A stretch of 64,000 nucleotides of DNA from JAURVT01 sp049059935 (GTDB lineage Bacteria; Actinomycetota; Actinomycetes; Propionibacteriales; Nocardioidaceae). Positions 34,172-43,353 of the stretch are shown piece by piece. Below the pieces are notes generated by a model that made no database searches, was not told where the DNA came from, and saw nothing but the letters and a program-made list of their open reading frames with translations. A program made the position numbers and the translations under genes. The DNA is taken from the NCBI RefSeq assembly GCF_049059935.1, contig NZ_JBMGQR010000019.1:1-64000 (forward strand). The letters are read 5' to 3'. Positions within the stretch are counted from its first letter, which is position 1; each line of letters begins with the position of its first letter.

Positions 34172-35554
34172 ATGAGCGAGCGCGGTCTCGAGCTGGCCCG
34201 GCAGAAGATGGTCGACGGCGGCGTCGCCCCGCAGGCGATCGAGGTGTTCGCGCGCTTCTACGCCCAGCTGGAGTCCGGCGAGACCGGCGTCATCCACGAG
34301 GCCGACGTCGACCCGCTCACGGACGTGCCCCGCCTGGCCGACCTCGAGGTCTCCGACGACGAGGCCCGCGCCGCCCTCGACGTCACCTGCATCATCAAGC
34401 TCAACGGCGGGCTCGGGACGTCGATGGGGATGGACCGGGCCAAGTCGCTGCTCGAGGTGCGCCCCGGCCGCAGCTTCCTCGACGTCATCGTCGGCCAGGT
34501 GCGTCACCTGCGTCGGGCCTACGACGCCCGCCTGCCGCTGCTGTTCATGGACAGCTTCCGCACCCGCGACGACACCCTCGCGGCCATCGCCGGCCACGAC
34601 GACCTCGCCGTCGCCGGCCTGCCCGCCGACTTCCTGCAGAACCGCGAGCCCAAGCTGCGCGCCGACGACCTCACGCCCGTCGAGTGGGACGCCGACCCGT
34701 CCCTCACCTGGTGCCCGCCCGGCCACGGCGACCTCTACACCGCGCTCGACGTGTCCGGGGTGCTGCAGACGCTGCTCGACGCGGGCTTCCGCTACGCGAG
34801 CGTCTCCAACTCCGACAACCTCGGCGCCGCCCCCGACCCGACGGTCGCCGGATGGTTCGCCGCGTCGGGCGCGCCGTACGCCGCCGAGGTCTGCCGCCGC
34901 ACGCCCGCCGACGTCAAGGGCGGCCACCTCGTGGTGCGCTGCAGCGACGGCCGGCTCATCCTGCGCGAGACCGCGCAGACCCCGAAGGAGGACGAGGCCG
35001 CGGCCGGCGACATCGCCAAGCACCCCTTCTTCCACACCAACAACCTCTGGTTCGACCTGCGCGTCCTCGCCGACACCCTGCGCGACAACGGCGGCGTGCT
35101 GGGCCTCCCGCTCATCCGCAACGTCAAGACCGTCGACCCCGGCGACTCCTCCTCGCCCGAGGTGATCCAGATCGAGAGCGCGATGGGCGCCGCGGTCGAG
35201 GTGTTCGACGGCGCCACCGCGATCGAGGTCGACCGCTCGCGCTTCCTGCCCGTCAAGACCACCAACGACCTGCTCCTGCTGCGCTCGGACGTCTACGACG
35301 TCGGCGACGACGACCGCCTCTCGCGCCAGGTCGACCCGCCGCTGGTCGACCTCGACCCCGCCCACTACAAGCTCATCGGCGACTTCGACGCGCGCTTCCC
35401 GCACGGTGCGCCGTCGCTGCGCGAGGCCACCTCGTTGAGGGTGCGCGGCGACTGGACGTTCGGCGCGGACGTCGTCGTGCGCGGCGACGCGACGCTCGAC
35501 GACGAGGGCACGCCGCACACCGTGGCCGACGCCTCCGTCCTCGGGCGGGGCTAG
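34172..35554 (+). CDS. UTP-glucose-1-phosphate uridylyltransferase (UDPGP family)
   Basis: A 460-residue eukaryote-type UGPase. The nucleotide-binding signature is IKLNGGLGTSMGMDRAKSLL (residues 75-94), followed by the glucose-1-phosphate/UTP pocket segments WCPPGHGDLYTALDVSG, YASVSNSDNLGAAPDPTV, KGGHLVVR and FFHTNNLWFDL. It makes UDP-glucose for glycans and cell-wall precursors, including a possible supply for the GT2 operon 5.5 kb away. The ATG at 34172 has AAGGAG upstream. It starts the plus-strand operon with the molybdopterin genes. Confidence 0.92.
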   Translation: MSERGLELARQKMVDGGVAPQAIEVFARFYAQLESGETGVIHEADVDPLTDVPRLADLEVSDDEARAALDVTCIIKLNGGLGTSMGMDRAKSLLEVRPGRSFLDVIVGQVRHLRRAYDARLPLLFMDSFRTRDDTLAAIAGHDDLAVAGLPADFLQNREPKLRADDLTPVEWDADPSLTWCPPGHGDLYTALDVSGVLQTLLDAGFRYASVSNSDNLGAAPDPTVAGWFAASGAPYAAEVCRRTPADVKGGHLVVRCSDGRLILRETAQTPKEDEAAAGDIAKHPFFHTNNLWFDLRVLADTLRDNGGVLGLPLIRNVKTVDPGDSSSPEVIQIESAMGAAVEVFDGATAIEVDRSRFLPVKTTNDLLLLRSDVYDVGDDDRLSRQVDPPLVDLDPAHYKLIGDFDARFPHGAPSLREATSLRVRGDWTFGADVVVRGDATLDDEGTPHTVADASVLGRG

Positions 35555-35564
35555 GCTTCGCGTC

Positions 35565-36824
35565 ATGGATGCAGCCTCTCCCTCGGTGGACGCGACCCCG
35601 GGTCCGTACACCGTCGACGAGCACCTGCGCCGGATCCTGGAGACGCTCGGCCCGCTCCAGCCCTACGACCAGCCGCTGCTCGAGACCCTCGGGCTGCCGC
35701 TGTGCGAGGAGGTCGCGAGCCCCACCGACCTGCCGCGCTTCACCAACAGCGCGATGGACGGGTACGCCGTCCGCCAGGTCGACGTCGACGGCGCCTCCCA
35801 CGACCTGCCCGTCACCCTCGCGGTGGTGGGGGAGTCCGCGGCCGGCACCAGCCGTCCGTTCGCGCTGTCGCCCGGCGCGGCGGTCAAGATCATGACGGGC
35901 GCCCCGATGCCCACCGGCGCCGACACCGTCATCCCGATCGAGGCCACCGACGGCGGCACCGCCAACGTCACCGTCTACGAGGACCGCCAGGTCGGCCAGC
36001 ACGTCCGTCCGGCCGGCGAGGACATCCGCGCCGGCGACGTCGTCTTCGACGAGGGCACCGTCATCGGGCCCCGCGAGATCGGCCTGATGGCCGCGCTCGG
36101 ACGCTCGCGCGTGCGGGCCCGTCCGCGTCCGCGCGTCGTGATCATCTCCACGGGCGACGAGCTGCGCGACCCCGGCACCGGCCTGGACTTCGACTCCGTG
36201 CACGACGGCAACAGCTACATGCTCGCCGCGTCCGCCCGTGCGCTCGGCGCGATCGCCTACCGCGTGGGCGTCGCGCCCGACGACCCCGCCGAGTTCACCC
36301 GCATGCTGTCCGACCAGCTCGTCCGCGCCGACCTCGTCGTCACCAGCGGCGGCGTCAGCAAGGGAAGCTACGACGTCGTCAAGGAGGCGCTCTCCCCGCT
36401 CGGCACCGTCGACTTCGTCGAGGTCGCCATGCAGCCGGGCAAGCCGCAGGGCTTCGGCCTGGTCGGCGAGGAGCAGACGCCCATCGTCACCCTCCCGGGC
36501 AACCCGGTCTCGGCGTACGTCTCGTTCGAGGTGTTCGTGGTGCCCGCGCTGCGTCGCATGATGGGGCTGCTGCCGTACCGCCGTCCGCTCGTCCAGGCGA
36601 TGCTCACCACCGACGTCACCTCGCCCGACGGCAAGCGCCAGTACCTGCGCGGCGTCTTCGAGGTCACCGAGCGCGGCGCCCGCGTGACGCCCGTCGGCGG
36701 CAGCGGCTCGCACATGATCGGCGGGCTGGCCCAGGCCAACGCGCTCATCGTGGTCGGCGAGGACGAGACCGCGCTCAACGTCGGCGACACCGCCAAGGTG
36801 CTCGTCCTGGACCGGGCGTTCTGA
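35565..36824 (+). CDS. Molybdopterin molybdenumtransferase MoeA/Glp
   Basis: A 419-residue gephyrin-type protein. The N-terminal domain contains [19 protein letters not shown] and [20 protein letters not shown]. The MoaB-like fold carries [31 protein letters not shown] and [16 protein letters not shown]. The C-terminal domain IV is shown by [11 protein letters not shown] and [16 protein letters not shown]. It inserts molybdate into molybdopterin-AMP. Its operon position with SepX/GlpR matches the corynebacterial Glp gene, whose product also binds FtsZ and acts in division. Whether this copy serves cofactor synthesis, division, or both is open. Confidence 0.9.
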   Translation: MDAASPSVDATPGPYTVDEHLRRILETLGPLQPYDQPLLETLGLPLCEEVASPTDLPRFTNSAMDGYAVRQVDVDGASHDLPVTLAVVGESAAGTSRPFALSPGAAVKIMTGAPMPTGADTVIPIEATDGGTANVTVYEDRQVGQHVRPAGEDIRAGDVVFDEGTVIGPREIGLMAALGRSRVRARPRPRVVIISTGDELRDPGTGLDFDSVHDGNSYMLAASARALGAIAYRVGVAPDDPAEFTRMLSDQLVRADLVVTSGGVSKGSYDVVKEALSPLGTVDFVEVAMQPGKPQGFGLVGEEQTPIVTLPGNPVSAYVSFEVFVVPALRRMMGLLPYRRPLVQAMLTTDVTSPDGKRQYLRGVFEVTERGARVTPVGGSGSHMIGGLAQANALIVVGEDETALNVGDTAKVLVLDRAF

Positions 36825-36825
36825 C

Positions 36826-37299
36826 GTGTCCGCCCGGCTGACCCACGTCGACGAGCGCGGGGCCGCGCGCATGGTGGACGTCTCGGCCAAGGACGTCACC
36901 ACCCGCACCGCCACCGCGGCCGGACGCGTGCTCGTCTCGCCGCAGGTGGTCGCGCTGCTCCGCGAGGGCGACGTGCCCAAGGGCGACGCGCTCGGCGTCG
37001 CGCGCGTGGCGGGCATCATGGGCGCCAAGCGCACCCCCGACCTCGTCCCGCTCTGCCACCCCCTCGCGCTCAGCGGCGTCGAGGTCGACCTCGAGGTCCG
37101 CGACGACGCCGTCGCCATCACCGCGACGGTCCGCACCGCCGACCGCACGGGCGTGGAGATGGAGGCGCTCACCGCCGTCACCGTGGCCGCGCTGACGGTG
37201 GTCGACATGGTCAAGGCCGTCGACAAGCACGCCGTGCTCACCGACATCCGCGTCGTCGCCAAGTCGGGTGGACGCAGCGGCGACTGGAGCGAGTCGTGA
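36826..37299 (+). CDS. moaC: Cyclic pyranopterin monophosphate synthase MoaC
   Basis: A 157-residue protein with the signature [16 protein letters not shown] (residues about 65-80) and [20 protein letters not shown], both diagnostic for MoaC, and the C-terminal KSGGRSGDW. It converts the MoaA product to cPMP in molybdenum cofactor biosynthesis. It starts at GTG 36826, one base after the MoeA/Glp stop, and overlaps mogA by 4 bp. No moaA is present in the window. Confidence 0.94.
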   Translation: MSARLTHVDERGAARMVDVSAKDVTTRTATAAGRVLVSPQVVALLREGDVPKGDALGVARVAGIMGAKRTPDLVPLCHPLALSGVEVDLEVRDDAVAITATVRTADRTGVEMEALTAVTVAALTVVDMVKAVDKHAVLTDIRVVAKSGGRSGDWSES

Positions 37300-37784
37300 A
37301 GGCGCTCGTCGTCACCTGCTCCAACCGCGCCGCGGCCGGCGTCTACGAGGACACCGGCGGTCCCGTGATCGTCGAGCGCCTGCGCAGCTGGGGCTTCGAG
37401 GTGCTCGAGCCCGTCGTCGTCCCCGACGGCGACCCGGTGGCCGAGGCCCTGCGCGAGGCCGTCGACCTCGACTTCGACCTCGTCCTCACCACCGGCGGCA
37501 CCGGCATCAGCCCCACCGACGCCACCCCCGAGGCCACCGAGCCGCTGCTCGACCGCGAGCTGCCCGGCGTCGCCGAGGCGATCCGGCGCCACGGCGTGGA
37601 CGCGGGCGTCCCCACCGCGATGCTCTCGCGCGGGCTCGCCGGCGTGGCCGACCGCACCATCATCGTCAACCTCCCCGGCTCGGTCGGGGGCGTGCGTGAC
37701 GGTCTCGACGTGCTCGAGCCGGTCATCAGGCACGCGGTCGAGCAGGTCGCCGGCGGCGACCACGCCCCCGGCGGTGGGTCCTGA
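37296..37784 (+). CDS. Molybdopterin adenylyltransferase MogA/MoaB
   Basis: A 162-residue protein. It starts [20 protein letters not shown], with the adenylyl-transfer signature [40 protein letters not shown] and [13 protein letters not shown]. It adenylylates molybdopterin before molybdate insertion. The GTG start at 37296 overlaps moaC (GTGA), so moaC and mogA are coupled with the MoeA/Glp gene upstream. Confidence 0.92.
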   Translation: MKALVVTCSNRAAAGVYEDTGGPVIVERLRSWGFEVLEPVVVPDGDPVAEALREAVDLDFDLVLTTGGTGISPTDATPEATEPLLDRELPGVAEAIRRHGVDAGVPTAMLSRGLAGVADRTIIVNLPGSVGGVRDGLDVLEPVIRHAVEQVAGGDHAPGGGS

Positions 37785-37825
37785 CCGCGGGCTGGCCCGC
37801 GACCCTCACCCACGGCCGGATCGGG

Positions 37826-38386
37826 GTGAGGCCCCTGCAGCGCGCCGACGCCTCGGCGTGGGCCCGCCTGCACCGCGAGAGCCGTGAGTGGTTGACGCCG
37901 TGGGAGGCCACGCTGCCCGAGGGCTCGCTCCCCGGCGCGGCGTCCTTCCGGCAGATGGTCCGCGGCCTGCGCGCCCAGGCCCGCGATGGTCGCTCCCTGC
38001 CCTTCGTCACGACCTACGACGGCCAGATGGTCGGCCAGGTCACCGTCTCGGGCGTCACCTGGGGCTCGGCGCGCTGGGCCCAGGTCGGGTACTGGATCGA
38101 CCGCTCGCACGCCGGGCGCGGCATCACACCGATCGCGGTGGCCATGGTCGTCGACCACTGCCTGTCGGCGGTGGGCCTGCACCGCATCGAGATCGCGATC
38201 CGCCCCGAGAACGTCGCCAGCCTCGCCATCGTGCACAAGCTCGGGCTGCGTCAGGTCGGGCTCGCCCCGAAGTACCTGCACATCGACGGCGCCTGGCGCG
38301 ACCACCTGCTGTTCGCCGTCACGGCCGAGGAGGCGCCGCGCGGGCTCCTCGCGCGCCTGCTCGAGCAGCCCGCCGACCAGGCCTGA
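37826..38386 (+). CDS. GNAT acetyltransferase, RimJ/RimL type
   Basis: A 186-residue protein from GTG 37826: VRPLQRADASAWARLHRESR, WLTPWEATLPEG, then WAQVGYWIDRSHAGRGITPI and RIEIAIRPENVASLAIVHKL. These are the RimJ-type acetyl-CoA and substrate segments for N-terminal acetylation of a protein. The family normally has GWPxTLxxGxxxLRPL before the first motif, and here GWPATLTHGRIGVRPL extends upstream in frame to a CTG at 37781 that overlaps the mogA stop (CTGA). The true start may therefore be that CTG. Confidence 0.85.
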   Translation: MRPLQRADASAWARLHRESREWLTPWEATLPEGSLPGAASFRQMVRGLRAQARDGRSLPFVTTYDGQMVGQVTVSGVTWGSARWAQVGYWIDRSHAGRGITPIAVAMVVDHCLSAVGLHRIEIAIRPENVASLAIVHKLGLRQVGLAPKYLHIDGAWRDHLLFAVTAEEAPRGLLARLLEQPADQA

Positions 38387-38477
38387 GCCGGCGAACCACA
38401 CAGGTCACACAAGTTCGCAGGCGACACACCGCACGAGAGGCGGGGCCTGACGCCCGCCGACGCCTACCGTTTCCGAC

Positions 38478-39377
38478 GTGGCAGCTGGTCTGGTGTTCGC
38501 GGCGATCGTCGTCCTGTGGGCGGCGTACTTCGTGCCGCTCGCCCTGCGCCGGTACGACGAGGCGGCCCGCTCCGGCGCGGCCGCGACGCTCACCGCGCGC
38601 GGCCGGGTGCTCCGCCGTGCCGAGGCCGACGACACCGACGCCGCCGAGCCCGCCCCGACCGTCACCACCGACCAGCGCACCGAGGACGTCCCCGTCGACA
38701 CCGTCACCGCCGCCCCCACCGGCCGCGCCCACCTCGACCGCCCCGCCGCACGCCTGGCCGCGCAGCGTCGCCGTCGCACCCTGATCACGCTGCTGACCGC
38801 GCTCGTCGTCGTGGTCGCGCTCGCCGCCACGGCCGTGCTGCCCTGGTGGTCCGTCGCCGTCCCGGGCGCCCTCGTCGTCGTGTGGCTCGTGGCCTGCCGC
38901 ATCCAGGTGCGCGGCGAGCTCGGCCTCGCGGTGCCGCACGCGCCGCAGATGCCGTCCATGCCCGCGATGCCCCAGATGCCGCGTCGTCGCCACGACGAGC
39001 AGCTCGACGAGCTCGACGAGGAGCAGGCGCGCCGCCTGTCCGACGCCGAGGACACCGTCGTCATCTCGGGCCAGGTCGAGGACCACGACCCGCACCGCGT
39101 CCACGTGATGGAGGACGTCCCGCTGGTCCAGGGCGACGTCGACGAGGTCGTCGTGGACGCCGTCCCCGTCACCGCCACCACCGGCGCGACGCTGTGGGAC
39201 CCGCTCCCGGTCACGCTGCCCACCTACGTCGACAAGCCGCGCGCCGCGCGGACCGTCCGCACCATCGACTTCGGCGAGCAGGGCACCTGGACGTCGGGCC
39301 ACGTCGAGGGCGAGCAGACCGAGCGCCCGGCGCGCGCGCGGACCTCCGAGGAGCGTCGCCGGGCCGTCGGCGACTGA
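38478..39377 (+). CDS. Divisome membrane protein SepX/GlpR
   Basis: A 299-residue protein. The N-terminal helix AAGLVFAAIVVLWAAYFVPL is followed by RRYDEAARSGAA, a charged Asp/Ala linker, two central helices (TLITLLTALVVVVALAATAV and WSVAVPGALVVVWLVACRI) and a long cytoplasmic tail with FGEQGTWTSGHVE. This order and the position after moeA/glp and a rimJ-type gene match SepX/GlpR, which anchors Glp and FtsZ at the division site in streptomycetes and corynebacteria. The start is GTG 38478. It ends the plus-strand operon, 65 bp before a tRNA-Ala. Confidence 0.8.
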   Translation: MAAGLVFAAIVVLWAAYFVPLALRRYDEAARSGAAATLTARGRVLRRAEADDTDAAEPAPTVTTDQRTEDVPVDTVTAAPTGRAHLDRPAARLAAQRRRRTLITLLTALVVVVALAATAVLPWWSVAVPGALVVVWLVACRIQVRGELGLAVPHAPQMPSMPAMPQMPRRRHDEQLDELDEEQARRLSDAEDTVVISGQVEDHDPHRVHVMEDVPLVQGDVDEVVVDAVPVTATTGATLWDPLPVTLPTYVDKPRAARTVRTIDFGEQGTWTSGHVEGEQTERPARARTSEERRRAVGD

Positions 39378-39442
39378 CGCACCCACCGGTGGGGGCGCCC
39401 CGCCGGCCCTGGTAATGTTTGACCCGCTCGCCACGCGAGCAT

Positions 39443-39515
39443 GGGGCTATGGCGCAGTTGGTAGCGCGTCTCGTTCGCAATGAGAAGGTCCGGGGTTCGA
39501 ATCCCCGTAGCTCCA
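39443..39515 (+). tRNA. tRNA-Ala (anticodon CGC)
   Basis: 73 nt with acceptor arms GGGGCTA/TAGCTCC and discriminator A, D arm GCGC...GCGC, anticodon loop TTCGCAA (anticodon CGC, Ala) and T arm CCGGGG-TTCGAAT-CCCCG. CCA is not encoded. A strong hairpin with a TT tail follows 10 bp later. Confidence 0.95.
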
Positions 39516-39524
39516 CCGATGACC

Positions 39525-39557
39525 AAGAGGGTCCCACGCTCGTCGTGGGGCCCTCTT
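39525..39557 (+). terminator. Intrinsic terminator after tRNA-Ala
   Basis: Stem AAGAGGGTCCCACG (39525-39538) pairs with CGTGGGGCCCTCTT (39544-39557) with one T-G wobble and a 5-base loop. Confidence 0.8.
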
Positions 39558-39673
39558 CGCATCTCCACAGCCCCAGCCGCCCCACACGTCACACGTACCC
39601 GGGGCGGCTTCGTCGCGTCCGGAGGTCTCCTTGACCGGATACCCCCGTTTCGTCCATATCCGTGTCTCTGATC

Positions 39674-39697
39674 GTTTCCTATGCCAAAATTTGGGTA
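39674..39697 (+). promoter_or_regulatory. SigB/SigF-type stress promoter motif for the PP2C-GT2 operon
   Basis: GTTT at 39674-39677 and GGGTA at 39693-39697 are 15 bases apart, close to the actinobacterial stress-sigma consensus GTTT-N15-17-GGGTAT. The motif stands in an AT-rich stretch 74 bp before the PP2C start. No other obvious promoter lies in the gap, which from 39558 to 39770 holds no gene. The match is by eye; transcription start data are absent. Confidence 0.6.
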
Positions 39698-39770
39698 GAC
39701 CCATTCATATGGACGGGACGGACGATGCCGCTCGGGCGCGCCGCGACGAGACCGAACAGGGGACCCCCAC

Positions 39771-41003
39771 GTGAACGCACCGCCTCCGGCCGCCGGAGTC
39801 CTGAGCCGGCCCACGGCACCGACGTCCCGGCTTGCGAACGACCACGCGCGGCAGCTCGCCGTCGAGAGCCTCGGCATCCTCGACACCCCGCGCGAGGAGC
39901 GGTTCGACCGGATCACCCGCCTGGCGCGCCAGGCGCTGGGCATGGCGTTCGTGACGATCTCCCTGCCCGACCACGACCGTGCGTGGTTCAAGTCGAGCGC
40001 CGGCGTCGACGTCGACGAGGCGCCGCTGGAGCAGACCTTCTGCCAGTTCGTGCGCGACCCCTCCGCGCCGCTCGTCGTCCGCGACACGGCGCGGGACCCC
40101 CGTGGCGAGATCCTGCCGAGCGAGGGCGGGGTGCCGAGCCTGCGGTTCTACGCTGGCCAGCCCGTGCTCGACCAGCAGGGGACGATCGTGGCCGTCCTGT
40201 GCCTGTGGGACACCACACCCCGCGAGCTCACGCCCGAGCAGCTGGTGCTGCTGGGCGACCTGGCCCGCTGGACCGCCGAGGAGCTCACCGCCTCGGCCGA
40301 GAGCGAGCACGCCCGGTACGTCCAGACCGCCCTGCTGCCCGAGGGCCCGCCCGACGTGCCCGGCTACGAGGTCGACGGCCTGTGCATGCCGGCCCGCGCC
40401 GTCGGCGGCGACTTCTACGACTACCAGGTGGCACCCGACCACCTCGGCATCACGCTCGGCGACGTGATGGGCAAGGGGACGGGCGCTGCGCTGCTCAGCG
40501 TGGGCGTGCGCTCCTACGTGCGTGCAGCGGCCGACCTCGCGGGCCCCGACGAGGACCTCGGCAACCTGCTGGAGCGCGTCGCCCACTCGCTGGACGCCGA
40601 CCTGCGCCGCACGTCGTCCTTCGTCACGATGCTCCAGCTGGCCGTGCACCTGCCGTCCGGGCAGGTGCGCGTCGCCGACGCCGGGCACGGCCTGTGCCTG
40701 CACGTGCGGTCCGACGGCAGCGCGACCCAGGTGACGAGCGACGGGCTGCCCCTCGGCGTGCTGCGCGACTCGCGGTGGCAGGAGTCGTTCCTGGTGCTCG
40801 AGCCCGGGGACGTGCTGCTCGCGTTCAGCGACGGCCTCGGCGACCTGGTGCTCGCGCGACCCGAGGGGCTGGACCTGCTCGTCGACCTCTGCCGCACCGG
40901 GATCCCGCCCCACGAGATCGTCGACGAGGTGCGCCGGTTCTGCTCGCGGGAGCTCGCGCTGGACGACGTCACGGTGGTCGCCGTACGCCGCGACGCCGCA
41001 TGA
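39771..41003 (+). CDS. GAF-domain PP2C (SpoIIE-type) serine phosphatase
   Basis: A 410-residue protein from GTG 39771. Residues about 30-165 form a GAF-type sensor domain (LGILDTPREERFDRITRLAR, FVTISLPDHDRAWFKSSAGV, VPSLRFYAGQPV, GTIVAVLCLWDTTPREL). The C-terminal PP2C/SpoIIE phosphatase has YVQTALLPEGPPDVPGYEVD, PARAVGGDFYDY (metal-binding Asp), LGDVMGKGTGAALLS, VRVADAGHGL and LAFSDGLGDLVLA. Such proteins dephosphorylate STAS antagonists in partner-switching circuits; a STAS gene is two genes downstream. Its stop overlaps the GT2 start (ATGA). The GAF ligand is unknown. Confidence 0.9.
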   Translation: MNAPPPAAGVLSRPTAPTSRLANDHARQLAVESLGILDTPREERFDRITRLARQALGMAFVTISLPDHDRAWFKSSAGVDVDEAPLEQTFCQFVRDPSAPLVVRDTARDPRGEILPSEGGVPSLRFYAGQPVLDQQGTIVAVLCLWDTTPRELTPEQLVLLGDLARWTAEELTASAESEHARYVQTALLPEGPPDVPGYEVDGLCMPARAVGGDFYDYQVAPDHLGITLGDVMGKGTGAALLSVGVRSYVRAAADLAGPDEDLGNLLERVAHSLDADLRRTSSFVTMLQLAVHLPSGQVRVADAGHGLCLHVRSDGSATQVTSDGLPLGVLRDSRWQESFLVLEPGDVLLAFSDGLGDLVLARPEGLDLLVDLCRTGIPPHEIVDEVRRFCSRELALDDVTVVAVRRDAA

Positions 41004-43021
41004 CGCGACACCAGGCGCTGGTGCGCCTGCTCGTGGTCGTCACCGTCGTCCTCGGCGTCAACTACGTCAGCTGGCGCTGGTTCTTCTCGGTCAACTGGGA
41101 CGCCTGGCCGATCGCGGTGCCGCTCGTCGTCGCCGAGACCTACAGCCTGGTCGACTCGCTGCTGTTCTGCCTGACCATGTGGCGACGCAAGGAGCGCGGC
41201 GAGCCCGAGGCGCCGGCCGACGACGCCACCGTCGACGTGCTCGTCACCACCTACGACGAGCCGCTCGACCTGGTGATGACGACGGCGCGCGCCGCCAAGG
41301 CCATCACCTTCCCGCACCGGACCTGGATCCTCGACGACGGCAACCGCGCCGAGCTGCGCGAGCTGGCCGAGGCCGAGGGGATCGGCTGGATCACCCGCAG
41401 CGCCGACTGGGACGACCGTCCGCGCCACGCCAAGGCCGGCAACATCAACAACGCGCTGCTCGCCACCGAGGGCGAGTTCATCCTCATCCTCGACGCCGAC
41501 CAGGTCCCCGAGCCGCACATCCTCGACCGGACGCTCGGGTACTTCAAGGACGAGAGGATGGCCGTCGTCCAGACGCCGCAGTTCTTCGTCAACGTCCCCG
41601 ACCACGACCCGCTCGGCAGCCAGGCACCCCTGTTCTACGGCCCGATCCAGGAGGGCAAGGACGGCTGGAACGCGGCGTTCTTCTGCGGCTCCAACGCGGT
41701 GCTGCGGCGCGAGGCGCTGATGCAGCTCGGCGTGTGGCGCTACGCCGGCGAGATCGAGATCGCCGTGCACCGCGCGCTGCGGACGTCCAAGGACGTCCTC
41801 GCCAAGGCCCGCGCCGACCTCGGTCCGGACGACGTGCAGGCCACCCAGGCGCTCGACAAGGTCGCCTACGACCTCGGCCGTGCCCGCCGCGAGCTCGGGC
41901 GGGGCGTCGCCATCGCCGACGTCACCTACCGGTTCCAGCAGCGCGTGGCCTCGATCGCCCGGGAGCTGGTGAGCACCGACCTGGACGCGCTCAACGCCGA
42001 CCTCGCCGCGATCGCCGAGCTCGAGGCCACCACCGACGCGGCCGGCGACGCCGGTCTGGCGCTCGTGGACGACGGCGCGCTGCGGCGGATGTCCGAGCGC
42101 GACTGGTCCCCGCTCGGCGCGCTGGCCACCGTCCAGTCGCTCGTGTCGTCGGTCGACGTGGACCGCGGCGAGGAGGCCCAGCCCGTCATGCCGATGGCGA
42201 CCATCTCGGTCACCGAGGACATGGCGACGTGCATGCGCCTGCACGCGCTGGGCTGGAGCTCGGCCTACCACGGCGAGCAGCTCGCGTTCGGGCTCGCGCC
42301 CGAGGACCTCAAGACGATGCTGACCCAGCGACTGCGCTGGGCCCAGGGAACGATGCAGGTGATGTTCCGCGAGAACCCGCTGGTGCAGAAGGGCCTCACG
42401 GTCGCGCAGAAGCTGATGTACCTGGGCACCATGTGGAGCTACCTGTCGGGCTTCTTCGCGCTGGTCTACCTGGCGGCGCCGATCATCTACCTGACGCTCG
42501 GCATCCTGCCGGTCGACTCGCTCGGACGGGACTTCTTCATCCGGCTGATCCCGTTCCTGGTGGTCAACCAGCTCCTGTTCCTCGTCGTGGGGTGGAAGCG
42601 CCGGACGTGGCGGGGGCTGCAGTACTCGCTCGCGCTGTTCCCGGTCTGGATCAAGGCGTTCACGTCGGCCTTCGGCAGCGTCTTCCTCGGCCGGTCGCTC
42701 GACTTCGCGGTGACGCCGAAGGTCCGCACCGCGAGCGCCGGACGCCCGTGGCACCTCGTCAAGCCGCAGCTGATCGCCATGGGCGCGCTCGTCGCGGCCG
42801 CCGCGATCGGCCTGGTCCGCCTTTACGTCGGGCAGGCCACCCCGCTCGGCACCTGGGTCAACCTCGCCTGGGTCGTCTACGACCTCCTCGTCCTGGGCGT
42901 CGTCGTCCAGGCCGTCCGCTACGACGGATGGACCGGGCCCGACGACGGCCCCGCGCCCATCGCACCCCCCACCGACCAGCCGAGGCGCAAGCACCGCCTC
43001 ACCACCAAGGGAGCAGCATGA
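41000..43021 (+). CDS. Cellulose-synthase-like family 2 glycosyltransferase
   Basis: A 673-residue membrane glycosyltransferase. Two helices lead in (residues 8-60). The catalytic domain has VDVLVTTYDEPLDLVM, HAKAGNINNAL, DAD (165-167) in ILDADQVPEPHIL, FFCGSNAVLRREAL, then TED (405-407) in SVTEDMATCMRLHALGW and QRLRW (443-447). Several C-terminal helices follow. An unusual insert of about 150 residues (247-398), rich in Ala, Asp and Leu and probably coiled-coil, separates the catalytic halves. It should polymerise and export a beta-glycan. It overlaps both neighbours by 4 bp; no PilZ domain is visible. Confidence 0.88.
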   Translation: MTRHQALVRLLVVVTVVLGVNYVSWRWFFSVNWDAWPIAVPLVVAETYSLVDSLLFCLTMWRRKERGEPEAPADDATVDVLVTTYDEPLDLVMTTARAAKAITFPHRTWILDDGNRAELRELAEAEGIGWITRSADWDDRPRHAKAGNINNALLATEGEFILILDADQVPEPHILDRTLGYFKDERMAVVQTPQFFVNVPDHDPLGSQAPLFYGPIQEGKDGWNAAFFCGSNAVLRREALMQLGVWRYAGEIEIAVHRALRTSKDVLAKARADLGPDDVQATQALDKVAYDLGRARRELGRGVAIADVTYRFQQRVASIARELVSTDLDALNADLAAIAELEATTDAAGDAGLALVDDGALRRMSERDWSPLGALATVQSLVSSVDVDRGEEAQPVMPMATISVTEDMATCMRLHALGWSSAYHGEQLAFGLAPEDLKTMLTQRLRWAQGTMQVMFRENPLVQKGLTVAQKLMYLGTMWSYLSGFFALVYLAAPIIYLTLGILPVDSLGRDFFIRLIPFLVVNQLLFLVVGWKRRTWRGLQYSLALFPVWIKAFTSAFGSVFLGRSLDFAVTPKVRTASAGRPWHLVKPQLIAMGALVAAAAIGLVRLYVGQATPLGTWVNLAWVVYDLLVLGVVVQAVRYDGWTGPDDGPAPIAPPTDQPRRKHRLTTKGAA

Positions 43022-43353
43022 TCGAGTTCAAGGTCGAGACCACCGCGCGCGGGATCGGCGTCGTCACGCCCATCGGCCGCCTGAACATGGTCTCGGCCCG
43101 TCGTCTGAGCGAGGTCGTCACCGACCTCGTCGGCGGCGGCACCAACCGCATCGTGGTCGACATGGGGCAGACCGACTTCATGGACTCCTCGGGTCTCGGC
43201 GCCCTCATCGCCGGCCTGAAGACCACGCGCCAGGCCGGTGGCGACCTGCGCCTGGCGTGCCCCACCGAGCAGATCCAGACCGTCCTCGAGCTCACGAACC
43301 TGAACAAGGTGCTGCGTCCTCGACCCACGGTCGAGGGCGCGTTCGATGCCTGA
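43018..43353 (+). CDS. STAS-domain anti-sigma factor antagonist
   Basis: A 111-residue STAS protein with the phosphorylation motif TDFMDSSGLGALIAGLKT (probable acceptor Ser in MDSSGLG) and a normal N-terminal strand layout (GIGVVTPIGRLNMVSA). It would be phosphorylated by the RsbW-like kinase two codons downstream and dephosphorylated by the PP2C two genes upstream. It overlaps the GT2 stop and the kinase start. Confidence 0.92.
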   Translation: MIEFKVETTARGIGVVTPIGRLNMVSARRLSEVVTDLVGGGTNRIVVDMGQTDFMDSSGLGALIAGLKTTRQAGGDLRLACPTEQIQTVLELTNLNKVLRPRPTVEGAFDA

